A DNA stretch of 41,119 nt from Bacteroidales bacterium. Lineage in GTDB: Bacteria > Bacteroidota > Bacteroidia > Bacteroidales > JAADJA01. The position numbers were made by a program, and so were the translations under genes. The stretch is taken from contig JALSSR010000202.1 in NCBI GenBank assembly GCA_026984135.1, positions 1-41,119 on the forward strand, read 5' to 3'. Under the pieces are notes generated by a model. The model was not told the origin of the DNA. It ran no database searches and worked only from the letters and a program-made list of their open reading frames with translations. Below, in pieces: positions 25,923 to 33,991 of this stretch; positions within the stretch are counted from its first letter, which is position 1, and every line of letters starts with the position of its first letter.

Positions 25923-27821
25923 TCATTTTAATTTAAATAACAAAGATAGTCTATAATTTCTTCCGGGCATTGGATAATATGCAACCGATTGATATTCCGT
26001 ATTGTAAAGGTTGAAAATATTAAATTGCAACTTAATGCCGAACTTACCGAGTTTAACCGTTTTGCTGAAAATGATGTCTCCCGTATTATATGCCGGTAAA
26101 TAATCGGAATTATCACGTGTAATGTAGCGCAAACCTGTAAACGACTGTCTGTAGTTAATCACAAAACCTTTGTATAAAAAGGTAAAATTACCGTTAAAAT
26201 TATTTACGGGAAGATAAATCAACTGTTTGCCCGATGAATTATCATTGGCGCCTGTCTGTTTTTCATTTGTGGATCTTGTATAAGAGTATCCCGCATTAAT
26301 TTTAAAAAGCACTTTTCCAATCATTATATTTGTAGAACCATTAGCTTCTATTCCCCTTGCCCGGACGGTCTGAATATTTTCAGGTGACCAGAGATTTCCC
26401 GACACAGGTATCCATAAAATATAGTCGTCAATAACCGTATTAAAACCTGTTAATGATAATTGATATTTCGATGTTTTTTCATCCTTTAATATAATCGTAG
26501 CCTCTTCATTCCAAGACCTTTCAGGAACAAGCCCAGTATTTCCGTACGGATACCAGTACAGGTCGTTGAAAGTCGGCATTCTGAAATTTCGCGAGATATT
26601 AACTTTTCCGAAAATACATTTCACAATTTTTCCTTCCAGTCCGAAGGAAGGAGAAAAAGGAGTACCGTAATTATCAAAGAAATCCTGCCTCAGATTTACC
26701 GTAAAGTCCCATTCGATTTTTGGGATTTTGTAGTTTACAGACAGAAACAAACCCGTATTCTTTCTGTCCGGTGTGCTTTGATAAGCCGGTGTTGAGCATT
26801 GATCATATCTGAAATCGGCACCTGCCGTAGCGGTTATTCTGTTGTTAATAAAAAAGTTCGCACTCAATCCAGCAATTCCCGTATTTGTGATAATTTCATT
26901 GTCAATTTGCAGTTGCGGAATCGTGTCCATATCAACATAGCTGAGATAGCTATGCATAAAAGCCGTCTTTGCGGATATTCTTACTTTTCTGCCTGTTTTT
27001 TTATATTGCAAAAGGGCTCTGAAAGAATTGTCGTTTTGTTTCGCATCGCTTTGTGGTACCTGCATTGACCCCGGAATCTGTCTGCCGGCTGATTGATACC
27101 ACAAGGAAGCACCAAGAATACTCTCTTTACTCAAAACAGCGAAAAAGTCCTGCATAAAACCATACTGTTCCTGAGCTGCATTAGTACGCTTAACCTCTTC
27201 TCCGTCAGGACTTTCATACTGAAAATCATTTTTCGCATTTTTATAAGCAAACTTTGTAGACGACCATATTTTTTTATTTGAAACGGTAATGTTTCCATTT
27301 GCCCTGTAATCGTTAAAACTCCCTGCCGACACCCCGATATCCGCAGTAAAATTTTTTTTGAAAGCCGGCTTATTTTGCAAATGAACCGAACCTCCTATAT
27401 TACCGCTTCCGAACAAAGAGGCTGCCCCTCCCGCCAACATTTCAACATTGCCGAAAAACGAAACGGGATAAAGCGACAAATCTTCCATATCAATATTCGG
27501 GGGATTCAATTTTATTCCGTTCCAATAAACACCCGTGTGTGCCGAAGATGTGCCACGCAATGACACGGAACTCAGATTTCCCGGACCGTAAGTCCTGATA
27601 TAGTTGGGAGTGGAAGATGAAATCAATGTTGACAGAGAATTATTCTCATTCAAATCGAGGGTTAAGGAGTCGAAAATTGTTTTATTTAATCCTGTGCTCA
27701 ACTTATTGAGCCGCCAGGATGTTATTTCCACTTCCGAAAGATGAATAACCGTATCATTTCCTGCATTTTGGGAAAAAGTCTCAAGCGGCAAAAGAAATAA
27801 TATGAAAAGTATTCTCCGCAT
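25923..27821 (-). CDS. btuB: TonB-dependent outer-membrane receptor, BtuB-like (vitamin B12)
   Basis: 632 residues: signal peptide MRRILFILFLLPLETFSQ, a TonB-dependent plug (about 25-150) and a 22-strand-type barrel ending in YRLSLLFKLK. The plug contains SSVSLRGTSSAHTGVYWNGI and GNVEMLAGGAASLFGSGNIGGSV, as in BtuB/CirA-type receptors. The size is that of BtuB, without a CarboxypepD-like SusC extension. Position downstream of a cobalamin riboswitch and next to a BtuG-like lipoprotein points to cobalamin or cobamide import. The start codon shares one base with the upstream gene's stop (TGATG at 27823-27819), so translation is coupled. The symbol is given on context plus family; substrate preference is untested. 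Confidence 0.88.
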   Translation of the reverse strand: MRRILFILFLLPLETFSQNAGNDTVIHLSEVEITSWRLNKLSTGLNKTIFDSLTLDLNENNSLSTLISSSTPNYIRTYGPGNLSSVSLRGTSSAHTGVYWNGIKLNPPNIDMEDLSLYPVSFFGNVEMLAGGAASLFGSGNIGGSVHLQNKPAFKKNFTADIGVSAGSFNDYRANGNITVSNKKIWSSTKFAYKNAKNDFQYESPDGEEVKRTNAAQEQYGFMQDFFAVLSKESILGASLWYQSAGRQIPGSMQVPQSDAKQNDNSFRALLQYKKTGRKVRISAKTAFMHSYLSYVDMDTIPQLQIDNEIITNTGIAGLSANFFINNRITATAGADFRYDQCSTPAYQSTPDRKNTGLFLSVNYKIPKIEWDFTVNLRQDFFDNYGTPFSPSFGLEGKIVKCIFGKVNISRNFRMPTFNDLYWYPYGNTGLVPERSWNEEATIILKDEKTSKYQLSLTGFNTVIDDYILWIPVSGNLWSPENIQTVRARGIEANGSTNIMIGKVLFKINAGYSYTRSTNEKQTGANDNSSGKQLIYLPVNNFNGNFTFLYKGFVINYRQSFTGLRYITRDNSDYLPAYNTGDIIFSKTVKLGKFGIKLQFNIFNLYNTEYQSVAYYPMPGRNYRLSLLFKLK

Positions 27822-28816
27822 CAGTCCCTGATTATTTTCTTTGTTATCACTCCCCTTCCTGTTACTATTTTTAAAATATAAATCCCTTTCGCAATATCCG
27901 TAAAATCAATAACTGTCATATTTTTATTTATCTCATTTACAGAGGTAATAACTATTCCATTTAAACCGATTATTGAATACAGATCGGGTTTATTATCCGC
28001 ATTAAAACGAAGTTGAAGAGAAGATACATTCTCAGGTATGGGATTGGGATAAACAACCATTTCGAAACTATCGTTTTCCGTTACTGAAAGCGAATTAATA
28101 TTGTTTATAACTCCCACGGCATCAAGATCAAAACCTCCGGATGGAAAGGGAGTTGGCCACGGCTCGTTGATTTTATGACCTTCGGAATCATATCTTGCAT
28201 AATTGTCCTGAATACAGCCTACGACATCAACAATTCTGACGTGTGTGATATGATTGACATCAAGTCCGGTAATGTCGGTTAGTTCCTGAAGATCGAAAGG
28301 GGTTCCGTACTCAACACGGTATTTTCCTGCGAGATTATTTATCAATTCCGTATTCAGTTCACCGAACCCACCAACCTGTTCACCGGTTTGAGTTAGTGAC
28401 ACATTATTAAACCTCACATAGTTTTCTCCGTCGGAGCTAACCTCCACAAAGGCAAGCTCAAGGAAAGAGTCGGTAAAGCCGTTTTCAAAAACTGCGAAAT
28501 CGAAGCCTTCACCGTTAGCCAAAGGAGTCTCAAAGCTCAGTGTAGCAACGCCTGCGTCACCAAGACTCACAACGGAATTATCGGCCTGGCCGGTGGCCTC
28601 TTCTTCGAAACCGTAATCAACAAAACCTAATTCAGGTTGCGAAATATCCAGAAAACCCCTTTCAACAGTGCAAGTTGATGCCCAATCAATAAAAACAGAA
28701 CTGTCTTTATGGATTGCCGTACTTCCCTCCTGCCCTACCGGCGGCGGATATTGGGCAAAGCCGCTCTGATAAAGAACTGCAAAAAACAGCAAAATGATAT
28801 GGTAAATTATCTTCAT
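27821..28816 (-). CDS. T9SS-exported surface protein in the B12 operon, unassigned domain
   Basis: 331 residues with signal peptide MKIIYHIILLFFAVLYQSGFA. The central domain (about 22-240) holds strongly patterned segments: VVSLGDAGVATLSFETPL (82-99), FDFAVFENGF (105-114), LAFVEVSSDG (121-130), THVRIVDVVG (191-200) and GGFDLDAVGV (227-236). A T9SS sorting domain follows (about 252-331, with VVYPNPIPENV and GIYILKIVTGRGVITKKI). From memory, secreted proteins with this FAVFENGF/VRIVDVVG pattern occur in other phyla with different surface-sorting tails; I cannot cite a family number. It is expressed between a propeller protein and btuB, so a surface role in cobamide capture is inferred. Confidence 0.85.
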   Translation of the reverse strand: MKIIYHIILLFFAVLYQSGFAQYPPPVGQEGSTAIHKDSSVFIDWASTCTVERGFLDISQPELGFVDYGFEEEATGQADNSVVSLGDAGVATLSFETPLANGEGFDFAVFENGFTDSFLELAFVEVSSDGENYVRFNNVSLTQTGEQVGGFGELNTELINNLAGKYRVEYGTPFDLQELTDITGLDVNHITHVRIVDVVGCIQDNYARYDSEGHKINEPWPTPFPSGGFDLDAVGVINNINSLSVTENDSFEMVVYPNPIPENVSSLQLRFNADNKPDLYSIIGLNGIVITSVNEINKNMTVIDFTDIAKGIYILKIVTGRGVITKKIIRD

Positions 28817-28833
28817 TTTAATTGTATTTTCCA

Positions 28834-28855
28834 GGATAAGCCATCACGCTTACCC
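28834..28855 (-). other. Stem-loop 17 nt before the 331-aa surface protein start
   Basis: On the minus strand GGGTAAGC pairs with GCTTATCC (eight pairs, one G-U) around the loop GTGATG. It ends 17 nt before the ATG at 28816. It resembles the hairpin at 25900-25917 in stem sequence, loop length and distance to the start. Confidence 0.5.
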
Positions 28856-28890
28856 CGGAATTAGTCTTGGAACGACCCGGATAAAATATA

Positions 28891-30606
28891 TTACCGGATT
28901 AGTAATTTTTTATCGGTCACACCATTGTTTGTTTCAATATTCAGAAAATATAATCCGGTAGCAAACCCTCCGACGTCAACAGTTATATCGTTTTTCGCAT
29001 CATATTTTTTGTCAAAGATAAGCATACCTTCGGAATTCAACACTCTAATAGATTTTATATTGTCAGCTTTGATTGTAACAAACTCCGTTGCCGGATTCGG
29101 GTAAAGAAAAATGTCCGTAATCATAAGGTCATTTTCATCAACACCTACAGGATTAGGCACTGCAACCGGGACGCCGGGAGTAACAGCCGGATTAAAGTCG
29201 GTAAAAGAACATCCGAACCAGTCACCGTCGTGAACGGTTTCTCCGATTCCCGCATTCATTTCCCAGTTTCCCGAATTTGTTCCGCTCCAGGTGCTCCAGT
29301 AAAACCCGTTGGTACCGCCAATTCCTTCGTGCTGAATATCACTGTCATCAAAAGCAACGCTGTTTAAAAAACCGCCGGACATCTCCGCATAGAATCTCGA
29401 ATCGGCATCCGTTATGTCGCTAAGCATCTGTTCTCCGGTAACTTCATCGTCAAAGCGGTATCCCCAGGCATAGGATTCGGGCGAAACGCTATCATTCCAG
29501 TCAATTACAAGCAAGGCTTTGTTTTCACCTTCGCCTACCCAATATTGTACATCGTCAAATGTAAAATCATTGATACGTGTATCAACGGCAATTGCTTCGG
29601 CAGAAACATCAGCATCAAAACCGCCGGTTTCGTTTCCGTTCAAATCATAGATTTTTCCCTCGCCCGTGGAGAAATAATCAGTAATCGTAACATAAAAAAG
29701 CTGATTGATCTTGTCGTAGGCTGCCGCTGCAATATATTGAAAATTAGCCGATCCCGGGTCGGGAACGATAGTTTCGTCAAGGATAAATCCGTTGGAGAGA
29801 TCAAGAGAGCCTATTCCGTAGTCAAGAAGGAGATAGAGGGTGTATCCGGCAGTTGCAACACCTTTTCCCACAATTTTGTTTATTGTCGTAGTGAAATATC
29901 CTGTTGACCAAATACTGTATGAGGTTACGGAGCCCGTAGTATCGCCGTAAGGAGTCCGGTTAACGGTGTAAATATTGCTCCCGTCGGTAAAGAGGTCGGA
30001 AATTCCCACTGCAGCCGTACCGAAGTTCATTTCACGAACAAGATTGTAATTATTATCTATAACTGCGAATTTTCCTTCGGTTGCCTGCCAGTCGCCCGGA
30101 ACCGCAACATATAAAGTATCGGAGGCAAGTATCAATCCGGCCGCATCGGCGGAAATATCATCAACAGCAGCCACAAAAGAGAGGTCATCGGCATTATAGA
30201 CCTTCACATATTTTCCGTCTGCCGGCGGTCCGTTTAAATCGGACCTGCGAGAGACATAAAGTTTTCCGTTCTTAACATATAACCTGCTCAAATTCGATTC
30301 GTAAACGGCTGCTATACGCTGATATGTATCAATATCATATTTAACGAGGGAGTCCTCAGCGGCCACATAAGCATAATGGTCATCAACAACCAAATCCTGT
30401 ATTGATTCGCGTTGAATATCGCCGAATGTTGTTGTTGTCTGGGCATCAGGGTCGTAAGTTGCAACAGTTACGTGATCTGACGGGTCGCCGTAAATACCGC
30501 CGTTACCGATGATAACCTGATTTGTGTAAAACTGTCCGAAAGAGGTTTTTGCAGACAAGAAGGCAAATGCTATTGCCATTGACATTAAAAAGTAAAATCT
30601 TTTCAT
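28891..30606 (-). CDS. T9SS-exported beta-propeller protein with a second unassigned domain, first gene of the B12 operon
   Basis: 571 residues. A signal peptide (MKRFYFLMSMAIAFAFLSAKTSFGQ) leads into a DUF5074/YncE-like propeller (about 30-345), with repeats such as HAYVAAEDSLVKYD, KLYVSRRSD, TLYVAVPGD and QLFYVTITD. A separate domain (about 346-475) contains YWVGEGENKALLVIDWND (355-372) and YAWGYRFDDEVTGEQML (379-395). A T9SS sorting domain (about 497-571) starts IFLYPNPATEFV. The propeller recalls BtuG, but the protein is T9SS-sorted instead of lipidated. It directly follows a cobalamin riboswitch. Inferred role: surface capture or scavenging of B12. The middle domain's function is unknown to me. 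Confidence 0.88.
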   Translation of the reverse strand: MKRFYFLMSMAIAFAFLSAKTSFGQFYTNQVIIGNGGIYGDPSDHVTVATYDPDAQTTTTFGDIQRESIQDLVVDDHYAYVAAEDSLVKYDIDTYQRIAAVYESNLSRLYVKNGKLYVSRRSDLNGPPADGKYVKVYNADDLSFVAAVDDISADAAGLILASDTLYVAVPGDWQATEGKFAVIDNNYNLVREMNFGTAAVGISDLFTDGSNIYTVNRTPYGDTTGSVTSYSIWSTGYFTTTINKIVGKGVATAGYTLYLLLDYGIGSLDLSNGFILDETIVPDPGSANFQYIAAAAYDKINQLFYVTITDYFSTGEGKIYDLNGNETGGFDADVSAEAIAVDTRINDFTFDDVQYWVGEGENKALLVIDWNDSVSPESYAWGYRFDDEVTGEQMLSDITDADSRFYAEMSGGFLNSVAFDDSDIQHEGIGGTNGFYWSTWSGTNSGNWEMNAGIGETVHDGDWFGCSFTDFNPAVTPGVPVAVPNPVGVDENDLMITDIFLYPNPATEFVTIKADNIKSIRVLNSEGMLIFDKKYDAKNDITVDVGGFATGLYFLNIETNNGVTDKKLLIR

Positions 30607-30769
30607 TTTTAAAAGTTTTAAGGTTTATAAACTGCGAGACGGGAGTCAAAAATAAAAACTCAACTCCGGCTCAATTAATTCCCTCAAAACTTTCATGGAA
30701 AAAGGCAAAGTGAACAAAATGACAAGTCATTCATTCATAGCTTTTTATCCCGAAAGCCTTGAACAATAA
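30607..30769 (-). other. Leader between the riboswitch and the first B12 operon gene
   Basis: This 163-nt AT-rich leader holds no plausible gene. A weak hairpin can form between a CGGAGT and an ACTCCCG about 20 nt apart (near 30636-30666), and a pyrimidine/purine-rich stretch lies just before the ATG. It presumably contains the expression platform, but I could not derive a definite alternative structure. Confidence 0.4.
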
Positions 30770-30945
30770 ACATCAACGGCAGGTCTTCTGACTTACGCCC
30801 TTTTTTGAAAGCCTTCCCATTCCGCAAGGAAACAGTGACTATAAAGATTTTCAAAAAGTTAACAGCGATTACAGCAGCGGGTACTGTTGCCGAATCTCAC
30901 GGCATTCCCTATTATCAAATTTAAAGAACATTATGAACCGTTAAT
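30770..30945 (-). ncRNA. Cobalamin riboswitch
   Basis: On the minus strand the 3' B12 box AAGTCAGAAGACCTGCCGT (30776-30794) matches the consensus closely. The 5' half contains the core ATAGGGAATGCCGTGAG and the following CAGTACCCGCTGCTGTAA (about 30869-30915), with a TGCCG/CGGCA P5-type hairpin and loop TGAGATT. A TCACTG element lies between. It sits in the leader of the propeller-btuB operon, with about 165 nt between the B12 box and the start codon. By family knowledge, bound cobalamin should switch expression off. No strong terminator was seen downstream, so translational control is the better guess. Confidence 0.95.
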
Positions 30946-30953
30946 GCAAGGTG

Positions 30954-30984
30954 CAAAAGTATATATTTTAATTTAAGGTGCAAA
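30954..30984 (-). promoter_or_regulatory. Promoter of the cobalamin riboswitch operon
   Basis: On the minus strand TTTG (30981-30984) and TACTTTTG (30954-30961) are separated by exactly 19 nt, a perfect Bacteroidota -33/-7 pair. The predicted start, near 30947, lies just at the 5' end of the riboswitch. Confidence 0.8.
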
Positions 30985-31123
30985 TAAAACTTAAAAAATA
31001 AAATGTTAACTTTTTACCGCTTTCCCGGTATTAAAATGCATATTTTAAAATCGGAAACAAAATTTTTAAATAAAAGTATAATAAAAATTGTATTTTGTGC
31101 TCCTGATGTGATAAATTCTGAAT

Positions 31124-32698
31124 ATGAAAAAAATTTGGTCTCTTTTTTTATTGGTTTTACTACTTTCTATATCCTGCACTAAGGACAAGCCCAAGCCGTC
31201 CTGGGATACCAATATGCTTCTTCCTCTTTTGAGCGATACCATAACTATCACCGACTTTATCAGCGATACTATTCTGGAAGAGAATCCCGACAGCTCGTTG
31301 ACCTTTGTTTTTAATCAAAAGCTATATGAAGTTAACGGCGACTCGGTGGTAACAATACCGGATACGGTGTTTTACTGGGCATTCAGCTTTTACTTTCCGA
31401 TAACCGTTGACCCGGGACAGGAAATTCTCAACGAACATTTCGACCAGATGCTGGATTTTGACTTTGGAATTGAGCTTGAGAATGCCATTATGCATTCGGG
31501 AGAAATAAGGTTTGAAATGGAAAATCAGTCTGACGGTGATATGTTAAGTGATTTTAAGATCAACTCGGCAATATCTCCCGAAGGAGATACTTTTGCCCTT
31601 TATAACCAACCTATTCCCAAAAACGACCTTTACAGTTCCGTGAGTGATTTTTCGGGATATAAGCTGGATTTTACAGGCGAAAACGGTGGCGTTTACAATA
31701 CATTTAACTTTGATCTGACATTTTGGGTTGACCCCGACGAACCGGCCCCTATCACCTTTACTCAGGTAGATACTTTTAAATTTTATGTCCATTTTACAAA
31801 CGTTGTACTTGACTATGCCAAAGGCAATTTCGGGAAAACGGATTTTCAGTTCGGGCCTGAAACAACCGATTTTGATATGTTTGAGGATATGGAGCTGGCC
31901 GGGTTTTCAATAGGTGATGCGGATGTTAAGCTACGGATTGATAATTATTACGGCGTTGACGGTTTGATAAAACTACTGGATGTAAGTTCCACGAATACTA
32001 CAACCGGCCAATCCGTATCTTTACAAGGAGATATGGTGGATTCGGCTCTCTTTATTGACAGGGCATATCAAAACACACCGGGAATTTCCGGTATTGAACC
32101 GTCTGAAAATTATTTTGATTTCTCAAATACAAATATCTTCGACCTGCTTGAGATAATGCCCGATAAATTTACATATTTCGTTGGAATAGAGACAAATCCG
32201 TCGGGAGACACAACCGACCATTCCCATTTCTTTTACCTCGACACTCCAATTGAGGTTTTTATGGAAGCGGAGGTAAACGGCGGAATAGGTGTTGACGACC
32301 TTGTGATTCGTAAAGAGAGCAACTGGAACGGAGAAAATGCGGACTTCGATATGATTGGTGACGGACTTCTAAAGTTGAAGTTTACAAACGGTTTCCCTTT
32401 TTCTTTTAATATTGATATGTTCCTTGACGATGAAAACGGAGAAACTCTTGATACTCTGCTTTACAATGCCAATATTGAAACCGCAATACCAGGGATAAAT
32501 AACAGAGTTGAAGAACCTGTGATTTCTTATATTGATATTGCTTTAAACGATAAACTTAAAGAATCGGTTAGGAATGCAAAAACCGCGAGATATGTTATGA
32601 GTATCAATTCGGCTATGAATCAGAAGGTTAAGCTATACTCGGATTATTCAATGGGACTCAAGGTAATTGGTGACTTCGAATTAAAAATCAAACAATAA
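31124..32698 (+). CDS. Lipoprotein of unknown function, paired with a barrel protein
   Basis: 524 residues. The lipoprotein signal MKKIWSLFLLVLLLSISC places Cys18 as the acylation site, followed by TKDKPKPSWDTNMLLPLLSDT. The 'PSWDTxxLLPLL.DTITI.D' opening recurs in uncharacterised Bacteroidota lipoproteins (recalled, not searched). The remainder is beta-rich, acidic and devoid of recognisable catalytic motifs, with several possible Asp/Asn-rich turns. It abuts the next gene with no gap (stop 32696-32698, ATG 32699), so the two proteins are almost certainly made together. It is divergent from, and separated by about 140 bp from, the B12 operon promoter; no riboswitch faces this direction. Confidence 0.8.
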   Translation: MKKIWSLFLLVLLLSISCTKDKPKPSWDTNMLLPLLSDTITITDFISDTILEENPDSSLTFVFNQKLYEVNGDSVVTIPDTVFYWAFSFYFPITVDPGQEILNEHFDQMLDFDFGIELENAIMHSGEIRFEMENQSDGDMLSDFKINSAISPEGDTFALYNQPIPKNDLYSSVSDFSGYKLDFTGENGGVYNTFNFDLTFWVDPDEPAPITFTQVDTFKFYVHFTNVVLDYAKGNFGKTDFQFGPETTDFDMFEDMELAGFSIGDADVKLRIDNYYGVDGLIKLLDVSSTNTTTGQSVSLQGDMVDSALFIDRAYQNTPGISGIEPSENYFDFSNTNIFDLLEIMPDKFTYFVGIETNPSGDTTDHSHFFYLDTPIEVFMEAEVNGGIGVDDLVIRKESNWNGENADFDMIGDGLLKLKFTNGFPFSFNIDMFLDDENGETLDTLLYNANIETAIPGINNRVEEPVISYIDIALNDKLKESVRNAKTARYVMSINSAMNQKVKLYSDYSMGLKVIGDFELKIKQ

Positions 32699-33955
32699 AT
32701 GATGAAAAAAATACTTATCATATTGTTTTTTACAATGATTTTATATCCCGCAATGGGGCAAATAAGATTGTTTAACAGATATTATCCGGCAGGTTTTAAC
32801 GATTCTGTCAGGAAGTTTCAGATTTCAGCCTCATTTTCCGAGCAGTCAAACTCCAATTCCTTTACAAACGAATTTTACTCTTCGTTCAATAACTCTGAAT
32901 TTATTAATGACGACTTGAAAAACCGGCAAATTGAAAATCTTAAAAATCCCGTTCTTACGGGAGATGTAAGAAATATTTGTCTTGATGCTTTCATTGCTTC
33001 AGGTAACAACAAAAACATCACTTACTATATCGGAGTTGAGCATCAATATGCTTTGGATGCTTCCTTTGACGAAGATGTTATCAAACTTATCTTGCTCGGC
33101 AACAAACCCTTTGCGGGTAAAACATTATATGCTCCGGATTCAAAATACTACAGCACATACTTTAATCAGATAAAAGCCGGAATGGGATACCGCAAAAACA
33201 GTTCGGGCGGAATACATCACATTACGGGAAATATTGCATTGAATTTCGGACAAAACTTCAACGGGACCAACATATCGAACTCCTCAATTTATACTGATGT
33301 CAACGGTGAATACCTTGACATAACAACCGGATTCGACACACGTGTATCGGATACGGTTTGGGCTGAATGGTATGAAATGAGAGGGATTGGTGCATCAGTT
33401 GACTTTGAATACGATTTTGACAAACCCGGAAATTTCCATTTTGACTTTGCAATAAAAAATCTCGGTTTCATAAGTTGGACTGATAATTCTTTCACAGGAA
33501 AAACAGATACTTCATTTGTGTTCAACGGCATTGAGATAGACACTGCAAGCATAGGTACGGGTAACCTGTCGGCAAATTCCATAAACGATATACTTTTTTC
33601 GGATATCAGTTCTGATAACTTCACGACTTCGCTTCCCTTGAGAATTAATTTTTCAGCCGGAAAATATTTTGCAGCGGGCAAAGGTTATGCAGGAATAAGG
33701 GGAGATATCTATCCTGCTTTTGAAGCATTGTTTCATCTTGAAGCATTCGGAACATACAATATCAATAATGTTTTAAGGCTCACTCCCGTTATTGCATACA
33801 GCAGTTATCAAAAGGTGAATTTCGGCCTTTTTGCCGGAATTTCTGCAGGAAAACATATCAATGTTCAAATTGGCTCGGCCTATCTAAACAGTCTTTTCGG
33901 AAATAATAACCTACTCGGAAAAGGTGGATTTATCAGGATAACATTTATCAGGTAA
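32699..33955 (+). CDS. DUF5723-like outer-membrane beta-barrel protein
   Basis: 418 residues with signal peptide MMKKILIILFFTMILYPAMGQ. Mature strands alternate hydrophobic and polar residues. A segment reading LILLGNKPFAGKTLYAPDSKYYS, then long-loop motifs and a C-terminal GKGGFIRITFIR fit an outer-membrane barrel. The GN..FAGKT pattern is what I associate with the DUF5723 family, whose function is unknown. It starts directly on the stop codon of the lipoprotein gene, which suggests a barrel-lipoprotein complex at the outer membrane (inference). Confidence 0.72.
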   Translation: MMKKILIILFFTMILYPAMGQIRLFNRYYPAGFNDSVRKFQISASFSEQSNSNSFTNEFYSSFNNSEFINDDLKNRQIENLKNPVLTGDVRNICLDAFIASGNNKNITYYIGVEHQYALDASFDEDVIKLILLGNKPFAGKTLYAPDSKYYSTYFNQIKAGMGYRKNSSGGIHHITGNIALNFGQNFNGTNISNSSIYTDVNGEYLDITTGFDTRVSDTVWAEWYEMRGIGASVDFEYDFDKPGNFHFDFAIKNLGFISWTDNSFTGKTDTSFVFNGIEIDTASIGTGNLSANSINDILFSDISSDNFTTSLPLRINFSAGKYFAAGKGYAGIRGDIYPAFEALFHLEAFGTYNINNVLRLTPVIAYSSYQKVNFGLFAGISAGKHINVQIGSAYLNSLFGNNNLLGKGGFIRITFIR

Positions 33956-33991
33956 CCGTTCTTCGTTGCACTATAAAGTAAAATTGTGATT

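Noticed and set aside
31124-33955. Membership of the lipoprotein-barrel pair in the B12 regulon
   Set aside because: The riboswitch and its promoter face the other way and no second B12 box was found on the plus strand.
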